A stretch of 64,000 bases of DNA from Linyphia triangularis (Eukaryota; Arthropoda; Arachnida; Araneae; Linyphiidae), in assembly GCA_963978545.1 (NCBI GenBank), contig OZ021731.1:23952093-24016092 (forward strand), written 5' to 3'. Shown one piece after another: positions 1 through 9,765 of the stretch. How positions within the stretch are numbered: position 1 is the stretch's first letter; each line of letters begins with the position of its first letter. Below the pieces are notes generated by a model. That model saw nothing but the letters and a program-made list of their open reading frames with translations. It made no database searches and was not told the origin of the DNA. The translations under genes were made by a program, and so were the position numbers.

Positions 1-1910
1 TACATTTTCTCTAAAAATTCGAGAACTAATAGTCAAAATGGAAAGAAAAAAATTATGGAGGGGTTTTAAACCATGGTAAATCTAATGAAAGCAAAAAACA
101 TATATGTTTCTATTCAAAATTTTTTTTAATTGCTTTATTAATTAATAATTAATTATTAAAAAAGAAATTGATTCAAAAGCTGATTGCTATTTATGTTTGG
201 CCATTTACAAACTACCTTTTGAAAAAAAGTTACTGAAATATATTAATTATTTAAGTATTTATGGCCAAAAAACCAACTTTTTTATTTAACATTAATTTAT
301 CATTTTCTTTTTATTATTTAAATTACAAACCATTCATTAGAAAATTACGAATTTTTGTATTTCGCATTCTTTTTTAATGCTGAATCCAAATATGGAATAA
401 TATTATGAGGTTGCTATTGAACTTTTTAAAGTTTGGTTCTGTTTTAATATGTAGATGACCCCTCATGATAAAAAAACTACATACAATTATTAAAAATTTT
501 CACGATTTACAACGGTACCTTTTGTTTGTTATTTCAACAATTAGAACAAAAGAAATAGCATCGTTCTGTTTTTTTTTTTGTTTTTTTTTTGGGTACAGTA
601 CCTATGCATCTTTTAATTTATTTTTTTCCACAAATCCTTAACATTTCGTTATTATGACTTCGTTATGTAAGACAGTTTTCATTGTTGGGGGAAGTGGTTT
701 TTATACTCTTTAAAATCTTAAATATATTTTTTAAATCAAATTTTGGTTAAAGGGTTGTTGAGAATACCTGAAAAGATCTATCCGGTCGTTTGAGGCCATC
801 ATTTCCAGACAAAACTTCAAATTGACATACTCGTGCGATTTATCAAATGAAAGGTCTGATACAAAAATACTGGAAGTTAATTGGCAATTCGTTAAGGCAA
901 AACTCTAACTTTTGCCATTTATCAGTTTGAAAGTTTTTATTAAAGTTTTAGGATTGTATAAAATTAGTGAAGTACTTCAAAATTCGAACGAAAAAGTTAA
1001 TTATTTTCATTAAATTTTAGAAACTGTATGAGAAGTTCAATATCTTAAAGTGCAAATTAAAATATCAGATTAGAAGTTGATTATCGGTGGCAAGTTATCT
1101 CGCCAACTTCGCAAACATTTTGTTTAAGAGACCTTGGAATTGGCATGATTACTAATTACTAATTTATACAAATTACCTGTTCGAGATAGAATGATATTTA
1201 TCAAATTGACATTGGATAAAACAAATAATGATAAATACGAAGTTTTGATTCAGGTTTGAAATCACCTTCCTCTTTCCGGCTTCTTGGAAAATGTCTTGAT
1301 TGCCAACCTCAACAGAAACATATTTCAGACTCTAAATATTACCAAAGAATGGAAATAATTGGCATCTGGGCCTGATAAACTACAAAAAAGCATGTGCAGG
1401 TTTGATAGTTGACTAACAGTTACTTTAACAATCCTACTTGCTTTATAATTTTACTGGAAAGCCGATCAAAGCTCTAAAACTTGCATTCTCTGGATGCTAT
1501 TGGTGCTCTTTTAAAATGAATATCTTTTTTAGTCATTTCAAGTGATAGTGTTGCATACCTCTTGAAAGAACACACGTGCCACCCATAATATCGGAATCGT
1601 AACTTCACAGTGAAAAAATAATTTTATGTTATCTTTAGGGTACAGTATGCTTTTAAAAACATGCATTATAAAAAAAAAATCAATTTTCATTATAAAAACC
1701 CGTAGAAACTAAGTTTTTACCATAAACTCGTTATATGCATAGCTAATTTTTATGCGCTCTTGTAATTTATTTAAGTAATTAGATAGCAGATGCATAGTTT
1801 TTATGGTGTTAGACCACTACAGGAAATAAAAAACATCCATTCCTTGCCATTGATGTACTTCCTCCCCACTTAACTTGATAATACACTAGACAAAGAGAAT
1901 GATTGCTTTG
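1..1910. other. A+T-rich intergenic DNA, no gene seen
   Basis: No open frame with recognisable content, RNA gene or clear inverted repeat was found. The stretch contains many short A and T runs and short TAATTA-type words. It could hold short exons or regulatory DNA that cannot be recognised by eye. Confidence 0.6.
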
Positions 1911-2066
1911 TACGTTCAACGACCCATTTTTATGCACAATAACGGTAAATCAGGCCGGAACTTGCAGCTTGATGTGTATTCCGAACTACAAAACTAATAT
2001 CCATGCCTAGCCCAGCATTAGTACCCGCATGTATGGTGAACGCAAATTACACAGCCATCAAGTGGG
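1911..2066 (-). repeat. tRNA-derived SINE, family A, degraded copy
   Basis: The reverse complement reads like the copy at 37001-37165: it begins CCCACTTGATGGCTGTG, has a decayed tRNA-like B-box region, then GGCATGGATATTAGTTTTGTAGTTCGGAAT, given here as GGCATGGATATT followed by TAGTTCGGAAT, and ends near CCGTTATTGTGCATAA and GGGTCGTTGA. The shared order of these blocks in four copies in this window supports a SINE. The B box is poor, so this copy is probably old and inactive. Confidence 0.6.
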
Positions 2067-3623
2067 CTTCAATCCGATTGGATGCACGCAAGTGGATTTA
2101 TTACCACGGCGAAGATTTTACTCATCAAAAACAAACAAAATCAGAAAAAGAAGAAATGATTTTAAAAAAAAAAAAAAGATTTCTTCTCTAAAAAGACTTA
2201 TTTTAATTCATCAAATGTTTCAAAATTAGGTGTTACGAACGAAATGAATGAGTCAATATTTTTCTATTTATACACATCAAAAATTAAAGTCCCGTTTTCC
2301 TCTTAAAACTGCATATTTTCAAGTACATGATAGACTAATTTATATACTTTACTTGGATATTGATTTTTAATAGACGATTTCATCAAAAAGGCAATCCTGA
2401 ATAAAATCTTATTTGTAAAAGCTTATTGACTATGAAATGTCTTAAAGCTTAGTATAATCCCAACGAATAAAGCGAACTCATTACTTTCTTTGACGTTTAA
2501 AGGGAACTCATTACTTTTTTAAAAAAATCTTTTCAAAATAAAAATCAGTATCGCACAAATCTGTTCTTCAATACCAAACGAGCTTAAGTCACAAATGTTG
2601 AATTTAGAGCTGAAAACTTAAACCTACTTTCATTGAATCAACTATGTAACACGACTATAACTCTAGCTCAATGTTTTAATTTTTTTTAGAGAGTTGCAAA
2701 ATTATAGTTCGGTAGAAAACGAACTTTTATTACATGATCCTCAATTAAACAAAAATCGCTATATTTGGATATAGGGTCATTTTACTCTCAAGTAAATAAA
2801 CAAAATAAGTAACAGTAAAAGACTTACATTGTATTGCAGTTCAGCTCAGTGGTATACCGATATCCAAAACACATTTCCTAAGAATTCATTAAAATTAATG
2901 AATCCTTAACAGGAGAAAGTTGGTTCGCAGTAACCAGATGTTCAATTAAAAAAACAACAGGCTATTAAATCCATCCAGAAGTTAACTTCTAGGCTAAATC
3001 ATCCAGGAAAGGAGAAAGAACTTTCGATAGGCGGAGTTAACCTGAATTTTAAGCAAATATCAGAAGAAAGGTGAAACCGGCAGCTTCACTTTCTCTATTA
3101 TTTCTGGCTTCAGGCAAATTTGCACCCAACTGAGCTTATAGGCTTGGCCTCTTGGTTTTGCTTAACTTTTTCTTTTCTTCTTTAACGTGTCAGGTAATGC
3201 TTCATTTAGAAGTGATGTTGTGGACAAGTTGATTTGGGCTTTTTTTTTTCCAAATGTCTTAACAGCAATGGTTTGTGAAATTAATGGAAGAAAAACTTGA
3301 TTTCAATTCAATGGGGCTGAGGTTGTGTTTTTTAAACGCACTAAGCATCTTGGCGCCGCACTTTTTGAGTCAGTTACTGAAACTAGACTGAGTTGATTTT
3401 GTGGCAAGTATTTAGATTCAATTGGAAAGTTTCGACTGTGTGATGATGCAATTTAAAGTGCGATTGACACCCGTGCTCGAATTTTTTCAGAAAAACATTA
3501 GGCATTAATCACCACTATTCGAAGCAGCCAAAACCGGTATCAACTGAAGGATAATCGAAGCGATCAAAGATATAAAAAGTGGAATTTCAATAAATCATGG
3601 AGTGTATAGGTGATTTGTGCAAA
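2067..3623. other. Intergenic DNA, no gene seen
   Basis: A+T-rich with short open frames that look like chance. A small palindrome (ATTCATTAA/TTAATGAAT) lies near 2882-2905. The segment from about 3360 to 3620 may belong to the decayed transposon whose C-terminal coding remnant follows, but I cannot align it. Confidence 0.5.
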
Positions 3624-3728
3624 CATGCTACTCTCTACTGTTATGATGCTGTGCATAGGATACATTATGTGGTTTACAAAAAAGGTGGTCACATTGAACT
3701 TGTTTCGAATGTGCTAAACAAAGTGTAA
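3624..3728 (+). pseudogene. Decayed mariner-type transposase C-terminal remnant
   Basis: This 34-codon open stretch ends at a TAA and contains AVHRIHYVVYKKGGHIELVS. That matches the spacing and most identities of the C-terminal tail of the transposase at 7368-8594, which has VIHRMQYVVHREGQHIENVT. Downstream, near 3795-3816, the words CCCCTAGCGTTGACATTTGGAA resemble the inner right terminal repeat of that element (CCCCTATCGGCAACTTTTGGAA). No catalytic region remains upstream that I could recognise. I read it as the 3' end of an old relative of the same transposon superfamily. Confidence 0.55.
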
Positions 3729-4126
3729 TTGTATTTGTGTATTGAATCAACATTTTCAAAATTATCTGTTCTGTTACACAGTGTCACATATTCCCCTAGC
3801 GTTGACATTTGGAAATATTTTATTTTTTTTCTATGGATATTTCGTTCTTCTTCGCCTTGTTCAATTTTCCTACAAAATTTGTCACGATCACTGCTAGTTT
3901 AATTATGGTCACCCATACTATATAAATACTAACTCATTGTATTAAAAACGTTTTCAATAATTTGAAATCTTTTATTTGAAATGTTTCGTAAGTGTTTAAA
4001 AGCTTTTGTGAAATACAGTAAATGCAGTGGTGGTGATTGAAATCCAAAAGGGATCCGTTTCCTTGTTTTATCATTTAAAAAACTTACACGTTCTAACCTT
4101 CCTTTCAACCTTCTAAGAAGAAAATA
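3729..4126. other. Intergenic DNA with faint transposon end
   Basis: Apart from the inner-repeat-like words near 3795-3816 described for the upstream remnant, nothing is recognisable. No terminal repeat end could be fixed. Confidence 0.4.
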
Positions 4127-4257
4127 GACCGCGAGGTTGCGGGTACGAGTCCCGTGTAAGGCATGGGTGTTTGCAAATGTATGTTGGCTTGTCTAATGAC
4201 AAATGCTTCGGCGCATTATAGCCCTCGTGTTGCTGACGGCGCCAGATAATCTGAAAA
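4127..4257 (+). repeat. tRNA-derived SINE, family B, 5'-truncated
   Basis: Matches the longer copy at 41681-41848 on the opposite strand. It has the B-box region GGTTGCGGGTACGAGTCCCG, then a non-tRNA body with ATGTATGTTGGCTTGTCTAA, CGGCGCATTATAGCC and CTGACGGCGCCAGATAATCT, ending in a short A-rich tail. The A box present in the other copy is missing here, as expected for a 5'-truncated SINE. Confidence 0.75.
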
Positions 4258-4873
4258 CAACCAACCAATCTAAAAAAGAAAAATATAAGCATTGCAATGT
4301 AATACTAGAACCAAACGTACAAAAGAAACCATCTTATAATGATGACGTGCATAGGACATACTTCTTACATTTTAAGTAACTTAGACGTAAAATAATCGTA
4401 TATTAATTAGCTTTTAGGAAGCCTATAACGTAAGTGAAAGACAAAGCCAAATCAAAAATAGAAATTTATGTTCTGTTGCCAGATTCACCAAACATATATA
4501 CAATACAAAGCGGATGTGCAAAATGTTCAACAAGTGGCAACACATAGAGTTAGGTGTAGGCTGAGCTGTCGGTTGTCCACGCCCTACAATCGAGTTCAAA
4601 ATTGCAAAAAGGTTTTATTTGGTTTGGTTTAAAGGTTTGACATTCAGCCTGGTAGTTCTAGTAACAATGCGAAACAATGTTACCATTGGATATTAGATCA
4701 TCACAAACAATTCATGTTTATTATAAAAAGCTTTTGCGGTTGGTGAGTAGAATTATACATACTGTTGCGCAATTTTTTCTGTAAATAACTGTGAATGGTT
4801 TTTCTTTTCGTTTCTTTTCTTTTTGAAGTTCTATTTTTTTTTTTTTTTAGGTTTGTTCGTCCGCAGCGGGTTT
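4258..4873. other. Intergenic DNA, no gene seen
   Basis: Nothing recognisable; a T-rich run near 4835-4850 precedes the promoter-like segment that follows. Confidence 0.5.
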
Positions 4874-5019
4874 ATCGATAGGTTTCACTACCGTTCTGTG
4901 TGTTTTAATTGCAAAAGAGTTCGCACTTTATTTTTCGGGAAACTTCGCTAGCTTGTATAAAAAAAGACTCCGATTTGGGAAATGAGTTAGTAGGATTTTG
5001 AGCGTTGTTGTGAAGTAAG
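4874..5019 (+). promoter_or_regulatory. Candidate RNA pol II promoter and first exon
   Basis: A TATCGATAG word (DRE-like) near 4874-4882 is followed by TATAAAAAAAG at 4956-4966. About 30 bases further on lies a possible initiator (GAGTTAG, near 4985). A strong splice-donor word, GTAAG|GTAAGC, has its GT at 5020-5021. Order and spacing fit a TATA promoter with a short non-coding first exon. The words are short and the background is A+T-rich, so this is suggestive only, and no clear downstream coding exon in phase was found. Confidence 0.25.
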
Positions 5020-5518
5020 GTAAGCTCTTGTTTACTTTTGCTGTGCCTGAATTATTGATGCATTTGTGAAGTTTTATGCACTGAAGTTGTTGTTAAAGTG
5101 GCATAAAGAGTTCACTGTTGTTTTAAAAAAAGTTTTGTGAGCCTCTGAACGAAGAACAAATTACAGCTTTTATTTTGTAAGAGCTGCGTCGTAATTTCCT
5201 CGGAGAATAAATATCCTTAACAATAGGGTGTCTCCAAATATGGGAGACATCGTATTATTAAGAATATATCACAAAAGTAATTTTCTTTAAGATTGAATTG
5301 TAAGTTACAAGTAAAATCACACTGTGTGAAAGACATCAGAGTATCATGTGAACAATGAAAATATTCTTGTTATTTCTTATTGTTTTTTGGACCATCAGGG
5401 TAATATACAGAATTCTAAATGAACTACGCTCTCTTTTTATACTTGCTTTAAAGTAAATAACTACTAATTCTAACTATATTTACTTCTACAGGTGAGCAGT
5501 GAATATGTCAGAAATAAG
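5020..5518. other. Intergenic or intronic DNA before the minisatellite
   Basis: Contains an ATG at 5355 that opens a hydrophobic stretch (MKIFLLFLIVFWTIR) and stops after 33 codons. A possible intron, GT at 5400 to AG at 5491, ends just before the minisatellite. Splicing there puts exon 2 in a frame that stops after ten codons, so the hydrophobic leader does not join the repeat. A small hairpin (TGTCTCC/GGGAGACA) lies near 5229-5249. Confidence 0.3.
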
Positions 5519-5698
5519 CAGTAAATTACGAAATGCTATTAAAATATTCAGTAAATTACGAAATGGTATTAAAATATTCAGTAAATTACGAAATGGTATT
5601 AAAATATTCAGTAAATTACGAAATGCTATTAAAATATTCAGTAAATTACGAAATGCTATTAAAATATTCAGTAAATTACGAAATGCTATTAAAATATT
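5519..5698. repeat. 30-bp minisatellite, six near-identical copies
   Basis: Six head-to-tail copies of a 30-bp unit beginning CAGTAAATTACGAAATG. The only variation I see is one C/G position: C in copies 1, 4, 5 and 6, and G in copies 2 and 3. A seventh start (CAGCAATGACG) follows. Because 30 is a multiple of three, several frames stay open and give repeating decapeptides: SKLRNAIKIF and MLLKYSVNYE on the plus strand, NLLNILIAFR on the minus strand. In the SKLRN frame the first usable ATG is 5505, with a stop shortly after the array. Open frames are expected by construction, so coding is unproven. Confidence 0.9.
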
Positions 5699-7017
5699 CA
5701 GCAATGACGCAAATATACTTCTTGGTTTGTAATCGATATCTTTTTTGTTATTTTATAACTCCTTGAGGGTTGTCTCAGAAGAGATAAAATGCATTTAACA
5801 ATATATATATTTAAATAATAATATTAAAGAAGTTTTCTCTTCATGTCTTTTAAGCGGTAAATGAAGTAGTAAAGTGGCACTTTGTATATAATAATGAAGC
5901 TCTTTTGTCGGAATTTAACCTTCTTAGATAAGCATGTATTGAAATTAAAAAAAGAAATTACATAAATGTAAATTTATATTCAGCTCTAATTAAAAAAAGC
6001 ACCACTTAAAATTAGAAAAAAAGTTAAATAAATTAAACCAAATTAATAACCGATTGTTCTAAGCATCAAATATTAGTCTAATATTTGTTAAGAGCTGTAA
6101 TCTTGTGCTGCATTTGCAGATATATGTAAAGGAAATGTTGCAAGGAGTTGTTATGCAATACAGCAATGAAAATGCCTGTCAAGTTATTGGAAACTGATCT
6201 GTAGACATGTGAATATGAACTGAAGTTTTGTTATGAGATGCAGGCATAATTATAATTATAGATCCAACGCATTCACTGTTGTGACATTCCTTAATAGGTC
6301 AATAGATGGTAGCCCTTGTATATTTCTGAAGGTTATAAAATTTAAATGCATTTAATTCTTTTTAATTAGTTTTTAAATTTCATTAACTAATGAGTAAAAT
6401 AATAGAATTATTTCTTGTTTATTTTGTACCAATTTAATACTTTTTAAAGAAGCCGATAAAAGGGTTTTTGTTTGCAAGAAAATTGATCTTTCATGTAATT
6501 TCTAGATAATGTAGGCTCTTTCTAGAATGTTTGAAAGGGTGTAAAAAGCCTACAGTGATGGTTTGTATGGGATCTTTTTTAGTTGTGATATTTGCTGTGT
6601 GTTTATGTTTTTGTGGTTCCTGTTCTTTAGTGTGTGCTCTGTAAAGGTGTGTTATGTGCTGAAATATAATTGTGAATATAAGAATTCAGCCTCTTTATTA
6701 GTGCACTATCTACACGATTTCTGAAGAGATTTTGACATGGATTAAACTACGAAAGTAAGTTTATTCTGTCTCTTTTTTTTTTTTTTGGATTACTCGAAAC
6801 CTGGACTTGGTGAAAGAAGTTAATTAGTGTAATTTGTTTAGATTTGAACCTGCTTATGTCTGGTAAACATTATTTTTAGTTTAGTTTTCTTAATGTTAGG
6901 ATATATTTTGTAGCTTCTGATATTGCGCGGATAATTACGTTTTCAGATATATATTGAGATTTCTTTCCCTACATGCACAGTTAAATTATTGGTGATGATA
7001 CAAATAGATAATAACTA
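5699..7017. other. A+T-rich intergenic DNA, no gene seen
   Basis: No recognisable gene, inverted repeat or RNA gene. Possible polyadenylation-type words (AATAAA, ATTAAA) occur but are expected by chance here. Confidence 0.55.
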
Positions 7018-7156
7018 GTCAAACTCCGTTAACGCGAAATCACTTAACATGAATTCCCATTTAACGCCAAGTAAAAGCAGTTCTCCATACTTAACGTTAA
7101 TTTATTCGTTTAACATGAAATTCGGTTACCTCGAACAATTTCGGTGGCCCCATCTA

Positions 7157-8872
7157 CAGGGTGGCCAGGAAATAACTTTCCCTGTTTGGCGGCATCTGCA
7201 GCTAAAACTAATGAATGAAATGAAACCATATTTTATGTACAAACTATTGAAGGCATGGGGAGATGAATTCCAACAAAAAAAAATTAATTCCAAAAGTTGC
7301 CGCTAGGTGAGATTTTGGCGCTACTTGTACGTACTTTTGAGATAATTTACATATCGAGATAGCAATTATGCAAAATTCTAATGCGTACATGACAGCAGCT
7401 CAACGCATTCCCTTTAAAAAGAAAAGAGCGAACATCCAAACAGCGATTCTTTCATTGACTGTTGGTGATATGCGACCTACCTTACCTCAACGTGCTTTGC
7501 TAGTGAAACTGTACTACACTAGACAATGTAATGCTGTGGTGGCTCTGCGGGAATTTCGAAGACTTCATAACCTTCGTAAAGGTCCAATGTCTGCTGCAGC
7601 AGTAAGAGCGATGATTAAAAAAATCGAGGAAACTGGATCGCTTGGACTTAGAGCTGGCAGAGGACGAAAAGCAGTATCAGAAGATGCAGTAACAGATGTT
7701 GCTACAGCTGTGTTCGACAACACGGGAACCAGCAGTGGTCCAAGTGCTCGTGCAATTGCTCGTCAAACCGATATGCCTTATTCTACTGTATGGAAAATCT
7801 TGCGTAAAATGCTGCATTTCTATCCGTATAAGATCAGTCGTGTGCAAGAATTAAAAATAACAGATTACGATAAGCGCCTAACTTTTGCGTTAACGTTTCT
7901 TGCCCGAATGGAGATCGACAATGATTGGCCTTGGAAAATATTGTGGGGAGATGAGGCTCATTTTCATCTGAATGGATCTGTTAATACTCAGAACTGCCGT
8001 ATTTGGGCATGTGAGCGACCCACAGTGATGCTAGAAATGCCATTGCATTCCCCAAAGGTAACCATGTGGTGCGGTTTCACGGCTAATTTTATAATAGGAC
8101 CATACTTTTTTGAGAACATAACTCAGGCAGGACCTATTACCTGCTCCATCAACGGCGAAAAATATGGGGAAATGCTTCAAACTTTCGTTATTCCGCAATT
8201 GCAGCAAAGACAATGCTTAAACTCAATCATTTTTATGCAAGGTGGAGCTCGGCCACATATTCATCGTTCAGTGCAGCGCCTTTTACGCCAGAATTTTGGT
8301 AATGACAGAGTCATTAATCAATATTTTCAAACGGAATGGCCACCCCGTTCCCCGGACATCACCCCATGTGACTTTTGGCTATGGGGGTACCTTAAATCCG
8401 TTGTGTATGCTGGTGGCATTCCAAACTTGCATGTCTTGAAGCAGAGCATAAGACGGACCGTTGCGAACATCCAAACAGACAGTTTGCACGCTGTAGAGAA
8501 CGTTATTCACCGGATGCAATATGTTGTACACCGGGAAGGTCAGCATATTGAAAATGTTACGCGGCGTCCAGGGGACCCAAATGTTAATGACTAAAATCTT
8601 ATTTTATGTGTTCCAATAATTTATTCATAACTGTATAGTATTGACATTTTTAAAAATCAAATTTCCATGCTTTCATTGTAGTTATTCACGTGTTTCGGTT
8701 CCGATAGCGCCACATTTCCCCCTATCGGCAACTTTTGGAACTAAATTTTTTTTGGGTGGAATTCATCTCCCCATGCCTTCGTTAACCTGTATATAAAATA
8801 TGGTTTCATTTCGTTCATTAGTTTTAGCTGCAGATGCCGCCAAACAGGGAAAGTTATTTCCTGGCCACCCTG
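7157..8872 (+). mobile_element. Complete mariner/Tc3-type DNA transposon
   Basis: A 1716-bp element flanked by TA on both sides (7155-7156 and 8873-8874). The ends start CAGGGTGGCCAGGAAATAAC and mirror each other through long imperfect terminal inverted repeats of about 165 bp, 7157-7322 and about 8705-8872. Shared blocks include GGCGGCATCTGCAGCTAAAA, GGCATGGGGAGATGAATTCC and TTCCAAAAGTTGCCG. One transposase gene (7368-8594) fills the interior. A related but deleted copy lies at 10755-11728, and end fragments occur near 3795 and 21660-21782. Differences between the two repeats show it is not brand new. Confidence 0.92.
7368..8594 (+). CDS. Mariner/Tc3-like transposase, catalytic residue replaced
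   Basis: Uninterrupted 408-residue frame from an ATG just inside the left terminal repeat. Residues about 35-100 carry a helix-turn-helix-like DNA-binding region (LPQRALLVKLYYTRQCN, then a basic GRGRK near 97-101), and about 120-155 a second one. The RNase H-fold catalytic region follows. The first acidic residue is D195 in WGDEAHFHLNG. The third is most likely D335 in SPDITPCDFWLWG. Where relatives carry the second aspartate, in a QDGARPH-type motif, this protein has MQGGARPH with glycine 292; the codon is GGT, one change from GAT. Established knowledge of DD(E/D) transposases predicts that loss of this metal-binding residue abolishes cleavage. The enzyme is therefore probably inactive although the frame is intact. 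The C-terminal tail is the part recognised in the remnant at 3624-3728. Confidence 0.92.
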   Translation: MQNSNAYMTAAQRIPFKKKRANIQTAILSLTVGDMRPTLPQRALLVKLYYTRQCNAVVALREFRRLHNLRKGPMSAAAVRAMIKKIEETGSLGLRAGRGRKAVSEDAVTDVATAVFDNTGTSSGPSARAIARQTDMPYSTVWKILRKMLHFYPYKISRVQELKITDYDKRLTFALTFLARMEIDNDWPWKILWGDEAHFHLNGSVNTQNCRIWACERPTVMLEMPLHSPKVTMWCGFTANFIIGPYFFENITQAGPITCSINGEKYGEMLQTFVIPQLQQRQCLNSIIFMQGGARPHIHRSVQRLLRQNFGNDRVINQYFQTEWPPRSPDITPCDFWLWGYLKSVVYAGGIPNLHVLKQSIRRTVANIQTDSLHAVENVIHRMQYVVHREGQHIENVTRRPGDPNVND

Positions 8873-8894
8873 TATTTCGCGTTAACTGGGTTTG

Positions 8895-9539
8895 TATATC
8901 GAAGATCCTGTACCGGTTTATAATCTTCCCAGTCAAACATGAATCAAACTTGTATAATTTTAAATAAAAAATATGTTTTAATTTTAATTGAAGAAGTGAT
9001 TTTTATTACCAAAATTTTATGCCAACTTTTATTGAATATGCTACTAAATAATAGATAATCGGATTTTACTGATTTGAAAAAAGTTATATTCTACATAAAT
9101 CAAATTGTTCTTTCCATACTTTATAAAATTTGTTTTTATTAAAATGAAAATGCCACTCAACCAATTAACGACGCGACGGTTGGTAAGAAAATTTGCCAAT
9201 CGACATTTTAGTTTTTTTTCCCTTTGCTAATAAATTACGATAGTGATTCCACTTAGTGTTTTTTAAAAATCATAAAAATAATTTTCTAAAAAAGAATCTG
9301 AAAAATTCAAAATATACATTAAAGGATCTAAATAAACAATCTAAAGAAACATATAAAAAAAACTTTTTATCCATTTCAAAGCTGCCTTTAAAGGGTTAAT
9401 ATTCGAGGGGAAAAAAAAGCAAATAAATGAACTGAGTCTGTTTTAAAATATTATTTTGTTCTACGAAAAACATGGCTCTGTACTGCACAGAGTAAAAATG
9501 TAGTGTTTTGTCCCTGAACGGCTGTAGCTGCTTAGTGGC
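8895..9539. other. A+T-rich intergenic DNA, no gene seen
   Basis: No recognisable coding or repeat structure between the transposon and the dispersed repeat that follows. Confidence 0.55.
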
Positions 9540-9765
9540 TAAGAGGATGATTAGTATGTAGGAATATTTTTAAATACATTTGTTTTATTTTTTAGATGTG
9601 TTAAGTTTTTAGAAAGCTCGCCTGCATGCATGTTACTTCAAAAGAGCTAGTTTTGTCATGAAATACATGTGATTTTATGATTGGATGTACGTACTAACAC
9701 ATGAGCAATTGGATGATATTTCATTACTCGAACCCTTATCCCTGTTAAGGCTTACGACATAAATA
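9540..9765 (+). repeat. Dispersed repeat, pair with 23890-24085
   Basis: Blocks shared in the same order with the later copy: AGATGTGTTAAGTTTTT, GAAAG, CATTCATGT/CATGCATGT, TTTTGTCATGA, ATTGGATRTAC, GATATTTC, and a CCCTRTTAA...GCTT end. No coding content or terminal repeat was found, so the class is unknown; it may be a MITE or a fragment of a larger element. Confidence 0.5.

Larger units (their letters stand above)
7018..8894. mobile_element. Pogo/Tigger-like short element split by a mariner insertion
   Basis: The left end reads GTCAAACTCCGTTAACGCGA and the right end, reversed, reads CAAACCCAGTTAACGCGAAA. These form imperfect terminal repeats of roughly 22 bp beside TA dinucleotides (7016-7017 and 8895-8896). 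Removing the mariner element at 7157-8872 leaves a small non-coding element of under 200 bp. The style of the ends resembles the pogo relic at 46108-46569 (CAGTAGAATCTCGATTAACC). The exact left boundary is uncertain by two bases. Confidence 0.45.

Noticed and set aside
5355..5399. Signal-peptide-like start feeding the decapeptide repeat
   Set aside because: Splicing the candidate intron 5400-5491 leads into a frame that stops after ten codons, and other donor choices meet the TGA at 5493-5495.
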